Source: Chitinophaga pinensis (lineage in GTDB: Bacteria; Bacteroidota; Bacteroidia; Chitinophagales; Chitinophagaceae). From it: a stretch of DNA of 13,079 nucleotides. The notes under the pieces are model-generated. The model ran no database searches and was not told the origin of the DNA. It saw only the letters and a list, made by a program, of their open reading frames with translations. How positions within the stretch are numbered: position 1 is the stretch's first letter; each line of letters starts with the position of its first letter. The DNA lies in contig CAMBGO010000051.1 in NCBI GenBank assembly GCA_945866165.1, positions 1-13,079 on the forward strand. The letters are read 5' to 3'. The position numbers were made by a program, and so were the translations under genes. This document shows, one piece after another, positions 7,475 to 13,079 of the stretch.

Positions 7475-8380
7475 ATGAGGCTAAGAGACCGAACCTTATA
7501 TGCTTTGCTGTATGGCATTTCATTGTTGCCACTTGGCTTTTTATATTTGGTAAGCGACTTGCTTTCTTTCATTGTATTTTATTTTATAGGGTACAGGAAG
7601 AAAATCGTGTTGTCCAATCTTGAAATTGCTTTTTCTAAAAAAACGAAAGAGGAGCGCAATCAAATTGCAAAGCAGTTTTATAAAAATTTTACTGATACCC
7701 TGGTTGAATCCATTAAGCTGATCAGCGCGGATGAAAAATTCATCAAACGTATGTTTGTTGGAAACGTGGATGGATTAAATGCACTGGCAGAAAAGGGTAA
7801 AAATATTCAAATTCATGCGATGCATAATTTCAATTGGGAAATCGTAAACCTGGGTGTTTCCCGTTTATTGAAAAAGCCTTTTCTTGGCGTATACCAACCT
7901 ATTGCAAATACGTTTTTCGAAAATATTTTTACAGGTATTCGATCACGCTATGGCACAAGGCTCATACCGGCAAATGATTTTAAAAATAATTTTATCAAGT
8001 ATGACAACGAGCAATACCTAATTGCGCTGGTGGCTGATCAGAACCCTGGCAATCCTGCCAAGGCATGGTGGCTGAATTTCTTTGGTAAGCCTGCGCCATT
8101 TGTAATGGGACCTGAAAAAGCAGCCCGGGAGCGAAATACGACGGTCGTATTTGCTAATTTTTTCAAGCTAAAGCGTGGTTTATATTCATTTGAAACAGAA
8201 TTGATAACGGAAGACCTGTCCTTGCTTCCCGAAGGGGAACTCACAAAACGATACTTGAAATATATCGAAGCAAGAATCAATGAACGGCCTGATAATTATC
8301 TATGGAGTCATCGCAGATGGAAGCACCAATACAAAGAAGCTTATGCAGATTCATGTTTAGAGAAGTTGAACCTGCCTTAA
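7475..8380 (+). CDS. Lipid A biosynthesis acyltransferase (LpxL/HtrB family)
   Basis: 301 residues from the ATG at 7475; a TTG one codon earlier is also in frame, but the ATG is preferred. These inner-membrane enzymes move a fatty acyl chain from acyl-ACP onto lipid A or a related amphiphile. An N-terminal hydrophobic segment (about residues 8-38) acts as membrane anchor. The catalytic H-x4-E motif is His117 to Glu122 (HNFNWE). The later family blocks are RYGTRLIP (158-165), ADQNPG...WWLNFFGKPAPF (188-209, with GPEKAARER just after) and the C-terminal LWSHRRWK (277-284). Length and motif order fit LpxL/HtrB, but the paralogue (LpxL or LpxM type) cannot be told from sequence alone. It is the last gene of the meaB operon. 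Its TAA overlaps the stop of the convergent rhodanese-like gene (shared TTAA at 8377-8380), with no terminator between. Confidence 0.92.
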   Translation: MRLRDRTLYALLYGISLLPLGFLYLVSDLLSFIVFYFIGYRKKIVLSNLEIAFSKKTKEERNQIAKQFYKNFTDTLVESIKLISADEKFIKRMFVGNVDGLNALAEKGKNIQIHAMHNFNWEIVNLGVSRLLKKPFLGVYQPIANTFFENIFTGIRSRYGTRLIPANDFKNNFIKYDNEQYLIALVADQNPGNPAKAWWLNFFGKPAPFVMGPEKAARERNTTVVFANFFKLKRGLYSFETELITEDLSLLPEGELTKRYLKYIEARINERPDNYLWSHRRWKHQYKEAYADSCLEKLNLP

Positions 8381-9021
8381 TCTTTTATAGACTTCTCTTT
8401 TATAATTTTTACTTTATTGGTCTCTGCAATTTCCTGTAAACTTCCTTTTATTTTTCTGAAGTTATGTAAGCCCTGTCTTTTAATTAAGCTTCCTGCAAAT
8501 GAAGTATCATTTTCATTTGAAAAAAGATAAATATTTTCATGTTCTTCAATTTCCGCAATTGTTCCAATATCAGCAAACTCTTCCAGGGTGATATTTTCTG
8601 CATCTTTAATATGTGAAGCTTGAAATGAGCTTTCAGACCTGAGGTCAATTATTTTTGCTTTTTCATCAAAGGGAAGGTCCATAGCAAGTTCATCCGGCTC
8701 TATCGTTATAATTAGATCCAATAAACCAATATCAGATAGTTTCTCAACATCAAAGTCTTGTTCTATAATAGTAATATTTTCAAAGCCAAGTTTATTCAAT
8801 GTCATCTTGGTCTCTACAGCATCTTCATGTGGCACTGCATAAATTGTATTTTCAGAATTCAATTTCAGCAATCTGTGGTACCTACTGATTTGATCTCCAA
8901 TAAAAATGGAGCTGCTTATAAACCCCTGATCAAATAAATCATGTGGCCTGAAATCAAGTATTAGTGTGTCTTTATGAAGTAGTAATGCTTTTTTGAGATC
9001 TTCAAGCTGGATTGAATCCAT
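8377..9021 (-). CDS. Tandem rhodanese-like protein lacking catalytic cysteines
   Basis: A 214-residue protein that reads as two degenerate rhodanese domains. The first (about residues 5-95) has the entry strand TLILDFRPHDLFDQGFI (19-35) and an active-site region NTIYAVPHEDAVE (58-70). The second (about 105-208) has KIIDLRSESSFQASHIKDAENI (123-144) and ENIYLFSNENDTSFAGSLI (162-180). Rhodaneses carry the sulfur on a Cys at the start of the loop after the IYLF-type strand; here those positions hold Val-Pro and Ser-Asn, and the whole protein contains no Cys. It cannot be a conventional thiosulfate sulfurtransferase, so a binding or regulatory role is more likely. The double-domain form recalls the C-terminal half of MBL-fold/rhodanese fusion proteins. 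It follows the ArsR-type gene after 6 nt and is almost surely in its operon. Confidence 0.75.
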   Translation of the reverse strand: MDSIQLEDLKKALLLHKDTLILDFRPHDLFDQGFISSSIFIGDQISRYHRLLKLNSENTIYAVPHEDAVETKMTLNKLGFENITIIEQDFDVEKLSDIGLLDLIITIEPDELAMDLPFDEKAKIIDLRSESSFQASHIKDAENITLEEFADIGTIAEIEEHENIYLFSNENDTSFAGSLIKRQGLHNFRKIKGSLQEIAETNKVKIIKEKSIKD

Positions 9022-9027
9022 GAAAAA

Positions 9028-9393
9028 TTATTTCAGCAAATCTACAATCATATTGTTGATCATTTCAACCTTTGATTTATTAAGCGTGTAGAACACAAAC
9101 TTTCCATCTCTGTTTGTAGTTAACAGTCCAGCCCTCCTTAATATAGCAAGATGCTGACTGGCGACCGACTGGTCCATTCTTAGTTGTATATATATGTCTG
9201 TAACAGATGATTTGCCATTCTTTTCTATGAATTTTAGCATCTCCTGCCTTAGCTTATGGTTAAGGGCCCTAAAGATGAGGGCGACTTTTTTGATGCTAAG
9301 GTGGTTCAGTGAAGCAACACTGCTTTTCAATTGGTTGGATTTGGTTTGGGTGTTTTGCGCAGCCTGGTTTTGGCCACTGTAAAGTTCAGACAT
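9028..9393 (-). CDS. ArsR/SmtB-family winged-helix transcriptional regulator
   Basis: A 121-residue DNA-binding protein. Residues 1-30 are a Gln/Asn/Ser-rich tail. The winged helix runs from about 32 to 121: FRALNHKLRQEMLKFI (41-56), the helix-turn-helix SVTDIYIQLRMDQSVASQHLAIL (63-85), with recognition helix about 74-85, RRAGLL (86-91) and the beta-wing TTNRDGKFVFYTLN (92-105). The family represses its own operon and releases DNA on binding a metal or on thiol oxidation. This protein has no Cys at all, so the ELCVC-type metal site of ArsR and the two-Cys redox switch of BigR/SqrR are both absent. Its inducer is unknown. The ATG start agrees with a promoter element 27-34 nt upstream. It is followed after 6 nt by the rhodanese-like gene, its likely target. 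Confidence 0.9.
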   Translation of the reverse strand: MSELYSGQNQAAQNTQTKSNQLKSSVASLNHLSIKKVALIFRALNHKLRQEMLKFIEKNGKSSVTDIYIQLRMDQSVASQHLAILRRAGLLTTNRDGKFVFYTLNKSKVEMINNMIVDLLK

Positions 9394-9419
9394 AATGGTG
9401 TTTTTGGTTAGGTGTTACC

Positions 9420-9427
9420 CAAATATA
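9420..9427 (-). promoter_or_regulatory. Bacteroidota -7 promoter element for the arsR-rhodanese operon
   Basis: The minus strand reads TATATTTG, a perfect match to the Bacteroidota sigma-ABfr -7 consensus TAnnTTTG. It lies 27-34 nt upstream of the regulator's ATG (9393), giving a predicted leader of about 20 nt. No TTTG -33 box is visible at 19-21 nt, as is common for promoters controlled by a regulator. It is in the 113-bp gap after tsaB, so this operon need not depend on tsaB transcription. Confidence 0.5.
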
Positions 9428-9434
9428 CTAAATA

Positions 9435-9448
9435 ATGATTTTTATCAT
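9435..9448. promoter_or_regulatory. Candidate operator palindrome in the arsR promoter
   Basis: A perfect 5-4-5 inverted repeat, atgat-tttt-atcat, sits just upstream of the -7 element, within the stretch RNA polymerase would cover between -33 and -7. ArsR-family repressors bind AT-rich dyads at such places and usually autoregulate. The repeat is short and the region is AT-rich, so chance is possible. Confidence 0.35.
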
Positions 9449-9506
9449 GTTTTTTATTGCTGTTAAAATTTATTGAATAAATAGCTGAAATGTAGTGAGA
9501 ACTCTC

Positions 9507-10178
9507 TTATTTCACTTGTGTTGAATGAAATCCCTTGATATAAAAGGGCTCTGTGTATGCTAGGTCTTGGAATTCTTCTCTTAGGAATGCCTCGTATGAA
9601 ATCGTGGATATATGTATGGAGGAAGGTACATTTTTAGGGAATACAGCATTGGAATGTTGGACAATTACCCCACATTTTACAGCACCATCACCTATGAACG
9701 CAATTCTTTTTTTGTCTAGATATTGTGCAAATGAATCTGCTTCAAGGATCATTGCCGAGGGCTCAAGTACTGTATTCCCGTTTTTATCGTAGAGTGCAGT
9801 GTATACTTCATCTCTTCTTGCATCAATCATTGGGCATAGATAATCAATATCGTCATTGATATTTATTCTAGCCATCCAATAAAGGGTATTGATGCAAATA
9901 AGTGGGATTTTCAGTGCATAACAAATCCCCTTGGCAGAGGCAAGTCCAACCCTTAAACCCGTATAAGAACCCGGACCATTTATAACTGATATAGCGTTTA
10001 ATGCTTCAAGTTCAATACCACAGATTTTACAAATTTCAAGGATTGCCGGTTGGAGAAAAGATGCATGGTCGTATTGGTTAGCGTTCTTTAGCTCATGTAA
10101 CAGTATTCCACCCCTGCTGATACCAATGCTGGCTTCACTGAAGGCTGTATTTATCTGAAGGATGTAGATGGGTTGCAT
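9507..10178 (-). CDS. tsaB: tRNA threonylcarbamoyladenosine biosynthesis protein TsaB
   Basis: 223 residues, normal length for TsaB. It is the non-catalytic ASKHA-fold partner that dimerises with TsaD and, with TsaE and TsaC, makes the universal t6A37 modification on ANN-decoding tRNAs. Visible family blocks are ILQINTAFSEASIGI (6-20), DHASFLQP (37-44), the signature GPGSYTGLRVGLASAKG (68-84) and PMIDARRDEVYTALY (116-130). The ending EPFYIKGF is typical of Bacteroidota members. The first block has Asn10 where most family members have Asp (I-D-T); TsaB does not catalyse the transfer itself, so this need not matter. TsaD and TsaE are not in the window. It is divergent from ridA across 60 bp, and the arsR gene lies 113 bp downstream on the same strand. 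Confidence 0.95.
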   Translation of the reverse strand: MQPIYILQINTAFSEASIGISRGGILLHELKNANQYDHASFLQPAILEICKICGIELEALNAISVINGPGSYTGLRVGLASAKGICYALKIPLICINTLYWMARININDDIDYLCPMIDARRDEVYTALYDKNGNTVLEPSAMILEADSFAQYLDKKRIAFIGDGAVKCGVIVQHSNAVFPKNVPSSIHISTISYEAFLREEFQDLAYTEPFYIKGFHSTQVK

Positions 10179-10182
10179 CTTG

Positions 10183-10190
10183 CAAAAATA
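10183..10190 (-). promoter_or_regulatory. Candidate -7 element immediately before tsaB
   Basis: The minus strand reads TATTTTTG, matching TAnnTTTG, but it ends only 4 nt from the tsaB ATG (10178). If used, transcription would start at or inside the start codon, giving a leaderless mRNA. There is no -33 match. It may be a chance match in an AT-rich 60-bp divergent gap. Confidence 0.25.
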
Positions 10191-10238
10191 AGTTGAGATA
10201 ATCCAATTAACTTAGCATTCTAAAATTTAGTTTAAATC

Positions 10239-10622
10239 ATGTCAAAGCAAATTATCAATACAACATCAGCGCCAGCTCCTATCGGTCCATACAACCAGGC
10301 TGTTAAAGCAGGTGGTTTTCTTTTTATTTCAGGACAAATCGGAATGAATCCAGCTACGGGAAATATTGAGGCTTCTACCATTGAAGAAGAGACCCATCAG
10401 GTTATGAAAAATCTTTCTGCCATCTTCGTGGAAGCGGGCATCGATTTTTCAGCAGCTGTAAAAACAACCATTTTTCTAACCGATATGGCTTTGTTTGCTG
10501 CAGTTAATGAAGTGTATGCAAGTTACCTGACCGGCAGTTACCCTGCAAGGGAGACAGTTGCTGTAAAGGGTCTACCAAGGGGGGTTAATGTAGAAATCAG
10601 CATGGTTGCTTTATGTAGTTGA
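10239..10622 (+). CDS. ridA: RidA-family reactive intermediate (enamine/imine) deaminase
   Basis: 127 residues, full length for the YjgF/YER057c/UK114 family. These trimeric cytosolic enzymes hydrolyse reactive enamine/imine intermediates released by PLP enzymes such as threonine dehydratase, sparing other PLP enzymes from damage. The motifs fit the active RidA subfamily: APAPIGPYNQAV (11-22, with Tyr18), FISGQIGMNP (29-38), the substrate-carboxylate Arg104 in YPARETVAV (101-109), and LPRGVNVEI with Glu119 (112-120). The core Arg and Glu of catalytically competent members are both present. It starts 60 bp from the divergent tsaB and ends 79 bp before the next gene. I see no obvious hairpin terminator after it. 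Confidence 0.95.
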   Translation: MSKQIINTTSAPAPIGPYNQAVKAGGFLFISGQIGMNPATGNIEASTIEEETHQVMKNLSAIFVEAGIDFSAAVKTTIFLTDMALFAAVNEVYASYLTGSYPARETVAVKGLPRGVNVEISMVALCS

Positions 10623-10676
10623 TAATTTAATTTTATGAGTCTATTTTAAACAATAATTTTTTTTAAATTAATTTAA

Positions 10677-10684
10677 TAAATTCG
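10677..10684 (+). promoter_or_regulatory. Weak candidate -7 element before the beta-barrel gene
   Basis: taaattcg matches TAnnTTTG at all but one fixed position and lies 17 nt before the ATG at 10702. No -33 box is seen. The surrounding gap (10623-10701) is extremely AT-rich, with a run of 8 T at 10657-10664 followed by the self-complementary aaattaattt (10665-10674), so the match may be coincidental. Confidence 0.25.
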
Positions 10685-10701
10685 CACAAATCAAAAGTGT
10701 T

Positions 10702-11802
10702 ATGAAAAGATTGGTTGCTCTAGTGGTGATTGTGCTGGTATGCTCACTTTCAAATTCATCATTGCATGCTCAGGGATGTGTTGCCATAAGGGGACTGAAT
10801 GGTGCTGTCTGTGCCAGTAGCAATGGGCATGCTGATTCAACTTCTTGGACCCTAACAATAAATACCCGTTATTTCAAATCATATAAGCATTTTGTTGGTA
10901 CTGTTGAGCAAAAGGAGAGGTTGGAAAATCAAACCGAGGTAATCAACCATTCTTTTAGCACAGATTTTTTCATTCAAAAAAACTTAAGTAGGAAATTTTC
11001 ACTTGCAATGAATATTCCTGTGATCAGTAATGCCCGATCGTCTTTATATGAACATGGTGGAAATGCTGTAGGTCCATCTGCTAGAAAGTCAACGCATTCT
11101 TTTGGCATTGGTGATATTCGCATTGCTGCTTACTCTTGGTTGCGTGATCCAGGCAAGATGCCCAGGTGGAATGCACAGGTAGGTTTAGGCCTGAAGCTTG
11201 CAACAGGAGATTATCAATACCAGGATTATTTTTATAGGAATGATACGTTGAAAACACTTGGACCTGTGGACCAATCAATCCAGCTAGGTGATGGTGGAAC
11301 AGGCATTTCACTTGAGTTGAATGGATTTTATGCATTCACGCAAGAAATATCAATGTATGGCAATGTTTTTTATCTCTCTAATCCCCGCGAACAAAATGGC
11401 GTGTCAACTGCTCGCGGCGGCGTTCCAACTGCAGCAAGTATATCCTATGGAAGTAATGTAATGAGCGTTGCAGATCAGTATATGTATAGATTCGGACTAA
11501 GCTATATGCATAAGAATTTTTCTGCTACACTGGGTTTGCGAAAAGATGGTATCCCTGCTGAAGACCTGATTGGTGGCAGCAATGGGTTCAGAAGGCCTGG
11601 ATATGTCGTCGCTATTGAGCCAGGAGTCAGCTATACCCAAAAGAAAACAACCTTTTTCGTAAATCTTCCTATTTCAACAAGAAGGAATAGAACCCAAAGC
11701 GTTCCTGATATGATTAGAACTAAAAAAACAGGGACTTATTTCAAGGGTGATGCAGCTTTTGCAGATTATTTGATCAATATCGGAGCTGTTATAAAGTTTT
11801 AG
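10702..11802 (+). CDS. Outer-membrane beta-barrel protein of unknown function
   Basis: 366 residues with a clear signal peptide (MKRLVALVVIVLVCSLSNSS..., predicted cleavage after LHA, residue 23). The mature protein opens with QGCVAIRG and has its only two cysteines at residues 26 and 37, which could form a disulfide. The rest is a run of amphipathic beta strands (TLTINTRYF, FSLAMNIPVIS, NAQVGLGLKLATGDY, ISLELNGFYAF, ISMYGNVFYLSN, YRFGLSYMH, FSATLGLRKDG, TTFFVNLPIS) and ends in a final strand, INIGAVIKF, with a terminal Phe as in outer-membrane barrels. Loop motifs such as RSSLYEH, DQSIQLGDGGTG, GSNGFRRPGY and GDAAFADYL look like conserved blocks of a Bacteroidota family that I recognise but cannot name. 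The substrate is unknown. It stands alone between ridA and the aldehyde dehydrogenase gene. Confidence 0.8.
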   Translation: MKRLVALVVIVLVCSLSNSSLHAQGCVAIRGLNGAVCASSNGHADSTSWTLTINTRYFKSYKHFVGTVEQKERLENQTEVINHSFSTDFFIQKNLSRKFSLAMNIPVISNARSSLYEHGGNAVGPSARKSTHSFGIGDIRIAAYSWLRDPGKMPRWNAQVGLGLKLATGDYQYQDYFYRNDTLKTLGPVDQSIQLGDGGTGISLELNGFYAFTQEISMYGNVFYLSNPREQNGVSTARGGVPTAASISYGSNVMSVADQYMYRFGLSYMHKNFSATLGLRKDGIPAEDLIGGSNGFRRPGYVVAIEPGVSYTQKKTTFFVNLPISTRRNRTQSVPDMIRTKKTGTYFKGDAAFADYLINIGAVIKF

Positions 11803-11891
11803 TTCCTCACTCCTTTTAGGACAACTAACATCTTTTCCATAGATAATAATTTGAACTATCTTAGGGATTGATTGTTCATTTAATCTATAAC

Positions 11892-13079
11892 ATGGAAACA
11901 ATTCTCGAGCCCATATCAACAGTTATTGAAAAGCCTTCAAATGAGGAGTTGCCAGCAATGTGCTTAGCTCAGAAAGAGTTTTTTTCATTAGGGAAAACAG
12001 TAGCATTGGCATTCCGAAAAGAACAATTGAAGAAACTACGTCAGTTAATTGTAGACAATGACTCATTGATTGTAGAGGCCCTGTATAAAGATTTACATAA
12101 ACCAGAGTTTGAGTCTTTTGGGTCAGAAATCGGGCAAGTATTAAAAGAAATAGATCATACCATATCTAATTTAAACAAATGGGCAGCGCCAAAGTCGGTA
12201 GCAACCCCCATTATGTTTTTCCCTTCAACGAGTAAAGTATATCCTGATTCGTTGGGAAATGTATTGATCATTGGACCATGGAATTATCCTTTCTTATTGT
12301 TGATGAGTCCATTGGTAAGCGCTATTGCTGGGGGGAATACTGCCATATTAAAGCCTTCAGAAGAGGCTGCACATACATCTGCCTTGATTGCTGATATGAT
12401 AAACGGATGTTTTGATGCCGGCTACATTAAGGTAGTAGAAGGAATTGGCGCAGAGGTAATTCAATCTCTTATTAATGGCTTTCGTTTTGACCATATTTTT
12501 TTCACCGGCAGTACAGGTGTTGGCCAAAAAATAATGGAGATGGCTGCCAAAAAACTTACTCCTGTAACGCTGGAACTGGGTGGAAAAAGTCCCTGTATAG
12601 TTGATCCATCTGCTAACCTCGATTATACCGCAAAAAAAATTGCATGGAGTAAATTGATGAATGCTGGACAAACATGTGTGGCTCCTGATTATATCTTGGT
12701 TCATGAGAGCATCAAAAATGAGTTAGTAAATAAGATTAAACAAAGTTTCAGAGACATGCTTGGTGATGATCCTTCAGAGAGCAAGGATTTTGGAAGGATC
12801 ATAAACAAAAAACGTTTCAATAAATTACTTTCATATTTGAATGAAGGTAAGATACTGAGTGGAGGAAGGCATAATGAGGAGAACTTGTATATTGAACCAA
12901 CTATTATAGAGAATGTATCCATGCAAGATCATTTGATGCAGGATGAAATTTTTGGTCCGATACTTCCCATTATATCATATAGCAGCAAAGAAGAAGTGTT
13001 GAATTGGGTTGAAAAAAATCCTTTCCCGCTTTCAATTTATATCTATGCCGATAAAAAAGAAGTGCAGGATTTTTATATT
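11892..13079 (+). CDS. Aldehyde dehydrogenase, class 3 (ALDH3-like), 3' end outside the window
   Basis: 396 codons are visible from the ATG at 11892 and the frame is open at the right edge; some 60 or more residues should follow, as ALDH3 enzymes have about 450-480. It oxidises aldehydes to carboxylic acids with NAD(P)+; the class includes fatty-aldehyde and aromatic-aldehyde enzymes. Motifs: GPWNYPF (128-134, with the oxyanion Asn131), FTGSTGVG (204-211, nucleotide binding), LELGGKSP with general-base Glu228, and NAGQTCVAPDY with nucleophile Cys262. The 34-residue Glu-Cys spacing and GQTCVAPDY are characteristic of class 3. EIFGPILPI lies near the visible end. The start is set by an in-frame TAG at 11862 with ATG 11892 as the first ATG after it. 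An 89-bp gap separates it from the barrel gene, so it may have its own promoter. Confidence 0.95.
   Translation, partial: METILEPISTVIEKPSNEELPAMCLAQKEFFSLGKTVALAFRKEQLKKLRQLIVDNDSLIVEALYKDLHKPEFESFGSEIGQVLKEIDHTISNLNKWAAPKSVATPIMFFPSTSKVYPDSLGNVLIIGPWNYPFLLLMSPLVSAIAGGNTAILKPSEEAAHTSALIADMINGCFDAGYIKVVEGIGAEVIQSLINGFRFDHIFFTGSTGVGQKIMEMAAKKLTPVTLELGGKSPCIVDPSANLDYTAKKIAWSKLMNAGQTCVAPDYILVHESIKNELVNKIKQSFRDMLGDDPSESKDFGRIINKKRFNKLLSYLNEGKILSGGRHNEENLYIEPTIIENVSMQDHLMQDEIFGPILPIISYSSKEEVLNWVEKNPFPLSIYIYADKKEVQDFYI

Noticed and set aside
9494..9516. Short inverted repeat agtga...tcact at the end of tsaB
   Set aside because: Only 5 bp of stem with a mismatch beyond and no T-run after it in the tsaB direction, so it is not a convincing terminator.
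10623..10701. T-run and AT-rich palindrome after ridA considered as a terminator
   Set aside because: The self-complementary aaattaattt follows the T-run rather than preceding it and has no GC pairs; it does not form a normal terminator hairpin.
11841..11861. Inverted repeat agata...tatct before the aldehyde dehydrogenase gene
   Set aside because: Five-base arms with an 11-base loop in AT-rich DNA are expected by chance.
11850..11882. Possible promoter for the aldehyde dehydrogenase gene (TTTG at 11850-11853 and ttcattta about 21 nt on)
   Set aside because: The -33 box matches, but the -7 element misses two of six fixed positions; too weak to annotate.
12357..12922. Minus-strand open frames inside the aldehyde dehydrogenase gene
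   Set aside because: They are antisense to a motif-complete enzyme and contain no recognisable domain.
1..13079. Mobile element, CRISPR array, prophage or defence system
   Set aside because: No direct-repeat arrays, transposase, integrase, toxin-antitoxin pair or nuclease/helicase genes were seen; every gene belongs to a common family apart from the unknown barrel.

Overview
The window looks like ordinary core chromosome of a Bacteroidota bacterium, probably of the Chitinophagaceae/Sphingobacteriia type. The basis is the AT-rich coding DNA, the absence of Shine-Dalgarno sequences before the starts, a perfect match to the Bacteroidota -7 promoter element (TAnnTTTG) before an ArsR-type gene, and gene families typical of the phylum: a large BNR/Asp-box propeller protein, a coaX - outer-membrane protein - lptC cluster, and two outer-membrane beta-barrels. 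The phylum call is firm; the family-level placement is inference.

Layout. (1) 1-1955, plus: C-terminal part of a secreted sortilin/BNR-repeat propeller protein, cut by the left edge. A perfect 17-bp inverted repeat at 1964-2004 separates it from the next, convergent block. (2) 6123-2003, minus, in transcription order: a LON-substrate-binding-domain protein, type III pantothenate kinase (coaX), a FadL-like outer-membrane protein whose start overlaps coaX, the lipoprotein LptC (GTG start), and an HSDL2-like short-chain dehydrogenase. (3) 6276-8380, plus: a tight operon of the MeaB/ArgK GTPase, a double CDGSH iron-sulfur protein (1-nt gap) and an LpxL/HtrB-type lipid A acyltransferase. (4) 10178-8377, minus: tsaB, then an ArsR-family regulator with its own promoter, followed after 6 nt by a tandem rhodanese-like protein containing no cysteine. 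Its stop codon overlaps that of the acyltransferase in a shared TTAA. (5) 10239-13079, plus: a RidA-family imine deaminase, a beta-barrel outer-membrane protein of unknown role, and a class 3 aldehyde dehydrogenase cut by the right edge.

How the genes work together. Lipopolysaccharide and outer-membrane biogenesis recurs (LptC, LpxL-type acyltransferase, two beta-barrels). Coenzyme and metabolite maintenance is the second theme (CoaX for CoA, MeaB for B12-dependent mutases, RidA for reactive enamines, ALDH3 and SDR for aldehydes and carbonyls). TsaB belongs to the universal tRNA t6A pathway. There is no tRNA, rRNA, CRISPR array, insertion sequence, phage gene or integrase, and no gap over 300 bases between genes.

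I found no convincing new multi-gene system. The points most worth a second look are the cysteine-free ArsR/tandem-rhodanese pair with a palindrome in its promoter, the meaB-CDGSH pairing, the coaX/OMP/lptC coupling, and the orphan beta-barrel at 10702-11802.
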